Origin: Anaerolineae bacterium
GTDB lineage: Bacteria; Chloroflexota; Anaerolineae; J102
Length of the DNA stretch: 39,501 nucleotides
Assembly (NCBI GenBank): GCA_027002405.1
Contig: JALWZT010000292.1
Span: 1 to 39,501 of the forward strand
Direction: 5' to 3'
Shown here: piece after piece, positions 22,214-28,900 of the stretch
Layout of the letters: every line of letters starts with the position of its first letter
Position numbering within the stretch: the stretch's first letter is position 1
The notes under the pieces: model-generated
Databases searched by the model: none
Told to the model about the DNA's origin: nothing
Seen by the model: only the letters and a program-made list of their open reading frames with translations
Made by a program: the position numbers and the translations under genes

Positions 22214-23665
22214 ATGACCAAACGACGTCTCACCTATGTGCTGGTGGTTGTCGCCATCCTGGCGATGATCGCGTTGCCAGCCGCAGCCCAAAGCTACCCC
22301 AACCCGGGTGTTGGCAGCACCTACACCGAACTGGCCAACAAAACGGACCAGACCGCGACGGCCCGCTTGACCTACTACGACACCAGCGGTGGCGAGCATG
22401 CGGGCCAGCAGTACACCATCCCGGGCAACGGCTCCGTGATGATTGATCCTGACAGCGTCCAATTGCCCCAGAACTTCCAGGGCGCGGGCGTGGTCTCCTC
22501 CAACCAGCCCCTGGCTTCGGTGGTGAAGACCGTGTGGACCGGCGGGCCTGGCGATGGCTATCAGATGGGGTTCTATGCCGGTGTTTCCCAAGGCTCCAGC
22601 AAAATCTGCTTCCCCAGCCTTTTCAAGTCGCCCCCCAACATTTACGCGGCCTTTACGGTGCAGAACACGGGCACGGCCGCGGCAGACATTCGCATCACCT
22701 ACTTCAGCCGCGCCGGCCATAATGAAGGCCAATACACCGATACCATCCCCGCGGGTGCCCAGCACACCTATGATCTGAGTCACCCGGGCGGTGCGGTACC
22801 CAATATCACGGCCCCCTGGAGCGGCTCCGCGGTGGTCGAGGTCACCAATGGTCAGAGCGTGGCCGGTGTGGGTGTGGTCTATCAGCAAGGTCGTACTTCC
22901 ACTTACAATGCCCCGAATTGCGCCGGTGCCAGTGGTCAAACCACCCTGGTCGTTCCCAGTCAATATCGTGTGATTGCTGATGACGGGACCTGGCTGCTGC
23001 TTTCTGCGCTGAACATCCAAAACCTGGAAGGAACGTCGGCGCATGTGCAACTGGACTACCAGCCCCGTGATCCCAGCAAGCCCAGCAAGCACGTGGAGAT
23101 CGACATCCCCGCTTATTCGGCCGCTGGTCTGAATATGCGCTCGGGCTATAACGGTGACCGGACCTTCTTCAATGATCTGGGCAACCGCTGGAGTGGTTCT
23201 GTCACTATCGCCTCGAACAAAGCCATTGTGGCCAATGTGATTACCCAATGGTTCCGCCCCACAGGCCCCGAAGCTGGTTACTATGCTGCCGCGAATGTGA
23301 GCACAGGCACCACCAAGTACTTTGTTCCCGGCGTGCGCCGCGTGCAAGACGGCGGCACTTGGAAGGAGTTCAGCGCCATCATCGTTCAGAACCTCACCGG
23401 TGCTAATAACGCCATCACCGTCAAGTTCTACGACCGCAATGGTAACTTGAAGCTGACGCTGAATGACACGCTGGCTGCCAATGCCGCCATTGGTTACAAT
23501 ACCAAGAACGGTGGCGATCACGACCCTGCCGACTTCAATCCTCTGGGAACCAATTACGAAGGTCATGTCGTGGTCGAAGCCGCGGGCAATGTGGGGGTGG
23601 TCTTGAACGGCATCTCCAAGTCCCCCATGGCTGGCTCTGCCACCACCAACGGTGTCCCTCAATAA
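22214..23665 (+). CDS. Secreted protein with four beta-rich repeats, unknown function
   Basis: The 483-aa protein has a signal peptide (MTKRRLTYVLVVVAILAMIA, cleavage after AAA near residue 25). The mature part consists of about four similar units starting near residues 36, 145, 263 and 386. Each has an N-x(2-4)-T/L strand pattern such as FTVQNTGTAAADIRITYFS and FSAIIVQNLTGANNAITVKF, followed by a polar loop and an IPAGA- or IPAYSAAG-type turn. These look like Ig-like or beta-sandwich surface modules, often found as S-layer-like or extracellular proteins in Chloroflexota. A role in the cell surface is inference. AGGAG lies just before the ATG; 43 open codons upstream are not coding because the promoter lies there. 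It has its own promoter and a strong terminator. Confidence 0.8.
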   Translation: MTKRRLTYVLVVVAILAMIALPAAAQSYPNPGVGSTYTELANKTDQTATARLTYYDTSGGEHAGQQYTIPGNGSVMIDPDSVQLPQNFQGAGVVSSNQPLASVVKTVWTGGPGDGYQMGFYAGVSQGSSKICFPSLFKSPPNIYAAFTVQNTGTAAADIRITYFSRAGHNEGQYTDTIPAGAQHTYDLSHPGGAVPNITAPWSGSAVVEVTNGQSVAGVGVVYQQGRTSTYNAPNCAGASGQTTLVVPSQYRVIADDGTWLLLSALNIQNLEGTSAHVQLDYQPRDPSKPSKHVEIDIPAYSAAGLNMRSGYNGDRTFFNDLGNRWSGSVTIASNKAIVANVITQWFRPTGPEAGYYAAANVSTGTTKYFVPGVRRVQDGGTWKEFSAIIVQNLTGANNAITVKFYDRNGNLKLTLNDTLAANAAIGYNTKNGGDHDPADFNPLGTNYEGHVVVEAAGNVGVVLNGISKSPMAGSATTNGVPQ

Positions 23666-23691
23666 AACCGTTGCTTTCCTCCTGATTCACA

Positions 23692-23723
23692 GCAGCGCAT
23701 CCACCCGGGTGCGCTGCTTTTTT
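23692..23723 (+). terminator. Strong rho-independent terminator
   Basis: GCAGCGCA (23692-23699) pairs with TGCGCTGC (23710-23717), followed by TTTTTT. It ends the secreted-protein transcript. Confidence 0.9.
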
Positions 23724-23734
23724 GCGTCTGCTAT

Positions 23735-24025
23735 GTAAATAGGATTCGGATCAGGATTAGGATTGCGAATCGCCAGGTCCACGTTGAACGAGTCTGCAAC
23801 GGGCGTGATGCGTGAAACGTAAAACGTGAGAGCCTTACGCATCACGCATTACGCATCACGAGCTCGGCTTCCCGCGCCAACGTGGCCGCGAGACGTTTTC
23901 ATTCGTATCGGCGCGGGCGAGCCCGCCGTTGGACTGCTTTGTAAATAGGATCAGGATTAGGATTGAGGATTGTCAGGCCGAGGTTAGGCGCGAGCAGGAG
24001 TAATCAGTTATCAGTAATCAGTGGA
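23735..24025 (-). repeat. Composite repeat, inverted copy of 5585-5800 type, plus heptamers
   Basis: Read on the minus strand it holds the scaffold (GGGCTCGCCCGCGCCGATAC, about 23935-23908), the GATGCGT/ACGCATC palindrome (23812-23861), CAACGTGGACCTGGCGAT and AATCCT hexamers (23741-23765). A second AATCCT block (23946-23968) and an ATCAGTA heptamer block (23999-24023) follow. No gene is present in 23724-24049. Confidence 0.85.
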
Positions 24026-24049
24026 AATCTGGTATCATCTTTAACGCCC

Positions 24050-24907
24050 ATGATCCCACGCTTTTGGAAGAAATCCTCTCCTCCTGCCCAACCCCTCGGT
24101 CCGGTTGTCATTTATCATCACATCGCCAAAACGGGGGGGACTTCGCTGCGTAAGGTGGTGCAGGCTAATTACAAAGGTAAGGCCCTGCTCGAACTTTACG
24201 GACCTTACCGGAACTCGGTGGTCTGGTACGAGAGGTATTATCACTCCCTTTCACCTGCACGCAAAGCAGCGATTCAATGCATCGCCGCCCATTCCGCCCA
24301 TTATATAATCCCTGTGCTCGACCGGCCCTTTCGCGTCTTCACCCTGCTACGGGATCCGGTGGATCGCGTGATTTCGCTTTATTACTTCAGCCAAAGGCTG
24401 GCACAAAAAGGTCGAGGGAAAGGGGCCGACATTGGGCGTTTCCTGGCCGCGCGGGGATGGAGCCTGGAAGATATTTATCTGCACGCGGAGCGAGGCGATA
24501 TCCATGGGGCCCAAGACCCCCTTCTCGCCCCCTTTTTCAATGGTCAAACCCGGGCCATTCTGGGCCCCCACACCGACACTTCGGCCATCCCTTTCCTGCC
24601 TGGTGTGGCCCCGCCTCTTGAAACCCCTTTGCGCCATGCCCTCGACATCCTGGATCGCTATTACGAGCTGGGGATCACGGAAGCTTACGCAGAGTCGGTC
24701 CACCATTTCGCTCGCGTTTTCGGCTGGCAACGAGTGTTCGTGACCCATGTGAATCGTACACGGAAACGACCACCTGCCCATGCATTTCCCTCCGAAATCC
24801 TCCATCTCATCCGGGCCTATAACCAATTGGATACGACCCTGCATGCCTACGCCCGGCGCTATCTGAATGAACATCTGGCATCCCCATGGGTAGATGCCAC
24901 CCTGTGA
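24050..24907 (+). CDS. Sulfotransferase family 2 protein
   Basis: The 285-aa protein has the PAPS-binding features of family 2 sulfotransferases: the 5'-phosphosulfate loop YHHIAKTGGTSLRKVV (about 21-36) and the 3'-phosphate motif FTLLRDPVDRVISLYY (about 97-112). These enzymes move sulfate from PAPS to hydroxyl groups of glycans or peptides. The acceptor cannot be read. No signal peptide or membrane helix is visible, so a soluble cytoplasmic protein is likely. I start at 24050; the 29 open codons upstream include heptamer repeat DNA (SNQLSVISGN), and TATCAT at 24033-24038 is a possible -10. The leader would then be only about 6 bases long. Confidence 0.85.
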   Translation: MIPRFWKKSSPPAQPLGPVVIYHHIAKTGGTSLRKVVQANYKGKALLELYGPYRNSVVWYERYYHSLSPARKAAIQCIAAHSAHYIIPVLDRPFRVFTLLRDPVDRVISLYYFSQRLAQKGRGKGADIGRFLAARGWSLEDIYLHAERGDIHGAQDPLLAPFFNGQTRAILGPHTDTSAIPFLPGVAPPLETPLRHALDILDRYYELGITEAYAESVHHFARVFGWQRVFVTHVNRTRKRPPAHAFPSEILHLIRAYNQLDTTLHAYARRYLNEHLASPWVDATL

Positions 24908-25016
24908 TAGCAACATCTCTGTATTATCTTCGTTCCTTCGAGCCTTCGTGATAGGGGGAGGTGTAGGATACCTGTACAGTTACGAAAAAGATTCGGTCTA
25001 ATCATCCTCTAATGGA

Positions 25017-25046
25017 TTGACAACACTTTTCTTGCGTATAGATATT
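25017..25046 (+). promoter_or_regulatory. Promoter of the two-gene membrane operon
   Basis: TTGACA (25017-25022) and GATATT (25041-25046) have an 18-base spacer. The first gene starts 42 bases downstream. Confidence 0.55.
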
Positions 25047-25088
25047 AAGCTAGATGCAAACTATCCCAATTCTTAAACGAGGTAAATC

Positions 25089-25589
25089 ATGTCAAAACGA
25101 CGCATCTGGCTTATTCTGATCATCGCCGTGCTGGGTTTGTTCATCGGTTTTGGCGCGGGCGGCTATCTCACCGCAAATCGCGTCATCACTGCTATGGAGC
25201 AAATCCCCGCATCCCCCATCGTTTTAGACACCGTGTACGAAAAGGAGGCGAATCAACTGGCGTTGTCCCTGTTCAATCCGGGCCCGGTGCCTCTTCGCCT
25301 GCAAAATTACACGGTGACATTCACACCCGGCTCCGAAACAAAAGAAGCGGCTTATGTGATCTCAGAAATCCCCATAGACCTCACCCTGCCGCCTTTCGAA
25401 GTCGTCACCGTTCTTGCCAACTTGAAGGAGCATACCGAAACGTTGGCCGTGGGCGACTTAGTCACCCTGAGCATTTTCTACACCCATCCTCTCTCCCCAG
25501 ACGTGTACTCGATCATTCATCCGTACATGCAAGGCGCGAGTGAGGAGCCCACATCGACGCCCCCATCAACGCCCACGCCGGCCCAGTAG
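25089..25589 (+). CDS. Single-pass membrane protein with extracytoplasmic beta domain
   Basis: The 166-aa protein has an N-terminal transmembrane helix (IWLILIIAVLGLFIGFGAGG). A beta-rich domain of about 110 residues follows (LALSLFNPGPVPLRLQNYTV, TLPPFEVVTVLANL), and the protein ends in a Pro/Thr tail (TSTPPSTPTPAQ). The domain recalls LEA14-like or Ig-like folds that follow a membrane anchor, but this is not certain. GAGG lies 6 bases before the ATG. The next gene follows after 15 bases, with its own AGGAGG. Confidence 0.7.
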   Translation: MSKRRIWLILIIAVLGLFIGFGAGGYLTANRVITAMEQIPASPIVLDTVYEKEANQLALSLFNPGPVPLRLQNYTVTFTPGSETKEAAYVISEIPIDLTLPPFEVVTVLANLKEHTETLAVGDLVTLSIFYTHPLSPDVYSIIHPYMQGASEEPTSTPPSTPTPAQ

Positions 25590-25604
25590 CCAAGGAGGTT
25601 TTCC

Positions 25605-26186
25605 ATGAGACTGACTGCCGAACGGCTCACCTGGACCCTGATGCTGATCCTTTTGCTAGCCTTTGTCGCGGTTCAGGCGTTGGGGATGATCGCCTTCTGG
25701 CCGCTTTTGCCTGAAGACTGGGCCTTTCTGGCCGGACTGTTGATCTTCTGGTTGTTGGCCAACAAGCTGCTCTTCGGCTACGGCCAGTTCATTCAGGCCG
25801 CGGAAGGCTTCCTGGCCGATGCAGCCATCGATGTCGCGGCCATTCGCGGCCGGGTGCATCATCCTATGGAGTGGTTGGAATCCCTGGCCCTGAGCTCACT
25901 ACTCACGGCCTGGCTCCACGATCTCGACAAATACCGCTACACCTTCTACACGGCCTATCTGGTGGTCGCTCTGTTCACCCTACTCACAAAATTCAATCTG
26001 CTGGGCTACAATCTGGTAGGTAACTACCTGGAAGGCGCGTTCTGGGGCGCGTCGGTGGTAGCGTTCCTGGTCCTGGCTTTGGACCTGGTGGCTCACACCT
26101 ACCCGGCCGACATCCTCGCCCACACGGCGAAGGAGTTGGTCGATCTGCAGGCAGAGGCGCTGGCAACCCCAGAGGCCAGGGCCTGA
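25605..26186 (+). CDS. Integral membrane protein with about five helices, unknown function
   Basis: The 193-aa protein has helices near residues 9-31 (TLMLILLLAFVAVQALGMIA), 35-55, 95-105, 119-138 and 145-165, and a cytoplasmic-type C-terminus (AHTAKELVDLQAEALA). The loop with RVHHPMEWLE and SSLLTAWLHDLDKYRY contains several His and acidic residues. No family was recognised. AAGGAGG precedes the ATG. The gene is co-transcribed with the upstream membrane-anchored protein, so the two may form a complex (inference). Confidence 0.7.
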   Translation: MRLTAERLTWTLMLILLLAFVAVQALGMIAFWPLLPEDWAFLAGLLIFWLLANKLLFGYGQFIQAAEGFLADAAIDVAAIRGRVHHPMEWLESLALSSLLTAWLHDLDKYRYTFYTAYLVVALFTLLTKFNLLGYNLVGNYLEGAFWGASVVAFLVLALDLVAHTYPADILAHTAKELVDLQAEALATPEARA

Positions 26187-26209
26187 TCACCCCCGTCCTG
26201 AACGCAAAT

Positions 26210-26239
26210 GACGCCGAGCCGCATGACGCGGCCGGCGTC
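26210..26239 (+). terminator. Strong hairpin after the membrane operon
   Basis: GACGCCG-A-GCCGC (26210-26222) pairs with GCGGC-CGGCGTC (26228-26239) around ATGAC, with one bulged A. No U-tract follows, so it may act as an mRNA 3' end or a bidirectional barrier rather than a classic terminator. Short GGTATTGGATATT-like repeats follow at 26247-26275. Confidence 0.55.
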
Positions 26240-26386
26240 GTTATGGTATTGGATATTGTTTGGATAGTGGATTGGGTGTGTCCCGATTTTGTCTGGGACG
26301 TACCCGCGCCCCCTGGCCCATTCGCCCAAACGCCCGCATCCCGGGTATAATAGAATCTCTCTCGCCCGTAGGATTGCTTCCCTTTG

Positions 26387-26668
26387 ATGAGTCTCGTCAT
26401 CGTCATCCCCACGTACAACAAAGCGGATAATATGGAAGCCATCACCGCCGAACTGCTGGCCCCGCCCCACATCCCGTGTCATCCTCATATCCTGGAGGAT
26501 CGGTGCATTGGGCGGTGGAAGATGACCATTCCCATCAAGGTCGAGGCCGCGTTCCACACCTGGCAGATCCAGATACGCCACAAACATCCCATTCCCGGTG
26601 AACGCCACACCGGGAGTGAGATGTCAGGAATTAAAGATGGACGCGGTCGTGCAGCGAGGATGACATGA
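26387..26668 (+). pseudogene. Truncated family-2 glycosyltransferase start fused to unrelated DNA
   Basis: The ORF begins SLVIVIPTYNKADNMEAITA, the nucleotide-binding start of dolichol-phosphate mannosyltransferase-like GT2 enzymes. After residue 25 (ELLA) the similarity stops. The remaining 68 residues have no GT2 features (no DxD, no GxG). GT2 proteins of this class have well over 200 residues, so about nine tenths is gone. A TATAAT at 26346-26351 still lies upstream. The frame ends at TGA 26666-26668, overlapping the ATG of the next gene (ATGA), as in a coupled operon. The inserted segment reads in antisense as a protein-like fragment (GLDLDGNGHLPPPNAPILQD). I call it a remnant rather than a working enzyme. 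Confidence 0.7.
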
Positions 26669-28683
26669 CCGGGCGGATGCGGGATGTCATCGGATGGCTT
26701 TGGCTGCCGGGGTTGTTCTTTGTGGCCGTGATGGCGTTGTTCTGGCGATGGTGGTGGCCAGGGATGGCGCATTGGGTCTTTGCGTATGGCGATTTCACCG
26801 AGCAATATTATCCCATGCGGGTGTTTGTGGCCGCGCAATGGCGACTGGGGCAGGTGCCTTTTTGGGACCCCTACGCCTACGGCGGTTATCCTGCGGTGGG
26901 GGCCAGCCTCTACGCGCCGTACTACCCTCTGGGACTCTGGCATATCCTTTTCCCTCCGCCGCTGCCTCTGCGAGCCCTGGAATTCGATGCCCTGCTCCAT
27001 CTCGTCCTGGCCGGATACTTTACCTTTTTGTTCGTTCGGCAACGCACGCGCGACGCCTGGGCAGGCGTAATCGCAGGGATGGCTTTCGCTCTGGGCGGCT
27101 ATCTCACCTCCTATCCCCTCTTGCAGCTCGGCATCCTTTACACCGCGGTTTGGCTCCCCCTGGTGCTTTTCCTGATGGAGTGGGCGCTGGAGCGCAAGGG
27201 CTGGCTGGCCATGGGATTGCCCGGCGCGGCGTTGGGCGTGAGCATCCTGGCCGGCCATCCTCAAACCTTCCTCTATATCGCTTATGTCGCGTTCCCGTAT
27301 CTGGTCTTTCGCCTCTGGCAGACGAAACGGGGATGGCGCGATGGCCTGGCCGCGGTGGGCATGACAGGCGTCGTGGCAGTGGGGGTGGGGGCGGCCCAGT
27401 GGCTGCCCGTGTACGATTTGATGGGACGTTCTCCTCGCGCCCACCTCGGCTTTGATGAGCTGGCTCATGGCTTCCTCCCCACGGAACTCTGGGGACTTTT
27501 GCGCCCCAATCCCAAGGAGTGGTCTCCATTGTATGTGGGATGGCCGGCGTTGGCGCTGACCCTGGCCTCGCTCCTGTTCGCACGTCGCAGCGACGTGGCA
27601 TTTTGGGGGAGCGTGGCCGGCATCGCCCTTTTGCTGAGTCTGGGAGAAAATGGTGGGCTCTATCCTCTTTTCTATCGCTACGCGCCCGGCTTTGCCCTCT
27701 TTCGCAATCAGGAGCGGGCCGCCTTCGTGGTCAGCTTTGCCCTGGCCCTTTTGGCGGGATTGGGGTTGGCGGGCGTTCGGGCCTGGTTGAGAGAACGGCT
27801 GGCTCCCCCGAGAGCAGTCCTCCTCCTTTCCCTCCTGCTGGTAGGAACGCTCTTTGTCGATCTCTTCCACGCCAACGCCAATGGCATCCTCGCCCCCATG
27901 CCCCCCAAAGGCTATTTCGCCTCCAATGCCATCACCGAACGCATCCGGGCCGTCTCTTTGCCCGACTGGCGCATGAGCAGCGAAGGCTTGCTGCCCGGCG
28001 ATGGCAACGCTGGCCAGGTGTATGGCCTTCGGGATGTGGCCGGAAACTCTCCCCTTCATTTGGCCGCGTTTGACCACTTTCTTGAAACGGTCCCCGAGGT
28101 GCGTTGGCTGCCCATGCTCAACGTGCATCATCTGGTCACGCGACGGCAGTTGACGCATGGTGGGGTGCAGGAACGGGCCCGCGTGGGCGATGTGCGGCTG
28201 TATGAAGTGGCGTTGGGCGCAGTTCCCCTGTGGATCACCCACGCGGTTCAGCTTGTGGAGAGCCAAAAGGGGGCCATGCAGGCCACGGCTCAGCTCGATC
28301 TCGACGTGCGCGCCACGGTCGTTTTGGAGGAATCGCCCGAGATCGCGCCCCGCCCTCTGGCGCAGACAGACCCCTCCGAATTCGCCCGCCTCCTTCATTT
28401 CGCCGCGCCGCGTATCGAAGCCGAAGCCGAACTGGCGCAGCCAGGGGTGCTCGTCTTTAGCGAAATCCATGATCCGGGCTGGCGGGTGTGGGTGGATGGC
28501 CAGAGGGCCAAACCCTTGCGGGCCTATGGCCTGTTGCGGGCGGTGGCTCTGCCGGCAGGACATCATACCATCCTCTGGCGCTATCAGCCCCTATGGGCGT
28601 GGCTGGGACTGGCCATCTCACTGCTCACGATAGGCGGGGGGTGCCTCTCAATTTTTGCCAGGCTACAGGTGCAACGCACTTGA
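26665..28683 (+). CDS. YfhO-family multi-pass membrane protein
   Basis: The 672-aa protein has about ten to twelve membrane helices in the first 415 residues. Early motifs are FAYGDFTEQYYPMRVF and PFWDPYAYGGYP, the acidic loop region expected in YfhO and GT-C-like glycosyltransferases. The soluble C-terminal domain ends LVFSEIHDPGWRVWVDGQRA, then RAVALPAGHHTILWRYQP, the signature of YfhO proteins, followed by a last helix. Bacillus YfhO is linked to glycosylation of lipoteichoic acid; a membrane glycosyl transfer role here is inference. The neighbouring GT2 remnant fits an original GT2-YfhO pair, in which the GT2 would charge a lipid carrier with sugar. Start codon overlaps the remnant's stop. 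A hairpin terminator follows. Confidence 0.82.
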   Translation: MTGRMRDVIGWLWLPGLFFVAVMALFWRWWWPGMAHWVFAYGDFTEQYYPMRVFVAAQWRLGQVPFWDPYAYGGYPAVGASLYAPYYPLGLWHILFPPPLPLRALEFDALLHLVLAGYFTFLFVRQRTRDAWAGVIAGMAFALGGYLTSYPLLQLGILYTAVWLPLVLFLMEWALERKGWLAMGLPGAALGVSILAGHPQTFLYIAYVAFPYLVFRLWQTKRGWRDGLAAVGMTGVVAVGVGAAQWLPVYDLMGRSPRAHLGFDELAHGFLPTELWGLLRPNPKEWSPLYVGWPALALTLASLLFARRSDVAFWGSVAGIALLLSLGENGGLYPLFYRYAPGFALFRNQERAAFVVSFALALLAGLGLAGVRAWLRERLAPPRAVLLLSLLLVGTLFVDLFHANANGILAPMPPKGYFASNAITERIRAVSLPDWRMSSEGLLPGDGNAGQVYGLRDVAGNSPLHLAAFDHFLETVPEVRWLPMLNVHHLVTRRQLTHGGVQERARVGDVRLYEVALGAVPLWITHAVQLVESQKGAMQATAQLDLDVRATVVLEESPEIAPRPLAQTDPSEFARLLHFAAPRIEAEAELAQPGVLVFSEIHDPGWRVWVDGQRAKPLRAYGLLRAVALPAGHHTILWRYQPLWAWLGLAISLLTIGGGCLSIFARLQVQRT

Positions 28684-28783
28684 AACAGGCGTTGGCCCCC
28701 CGTGCTCCCGGACAACTCCGGTCGGTTGGATGACGCCAAATTTCTGTGAGAAGACCGCCGGAAGATGGCGCTTCTGCCCCAAA

Positions 28784-28846
28784 CCCTGCTGCCATCTCCT
28801 AGAGATCGTCTGCTAGGCGGCAGTTTGTTTGCAGGGTCTTTTTATT
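28784..28846 (+). terminator. Terminator with branched stem after the YfhO-like gene
   Basis: CCCTGC (28784-28789) pairs with GCAGGG (28831-28836) and is followed by TCTTTTTATT. An inner CTGCC/GGCAG pair (28789-28793 with 28819-28823) may form an alternative stem. Confidence 0.6.
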
Positions 28847-28900
28847 TGCGTTAAACTAAAGGCCGTTTGAAACCGTTTTTGCTCTCCCCTTCCCCCGCAC

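Noticed and set aside
22064-23662. 532-codon antisense ORF opposite the secreted repeat protein
   Set aside because: The plus strand has a signal peptide, Shine-Dalgarno, promoter and terminator that fit exactly.
26485-28566. 693-codon antisense ORF opposite the YfhO-like gene
   Set aside because: Its sequence is Gln/His/Arg-rich without domains; the plus-strand protein has clear membrane helices and family motifs.
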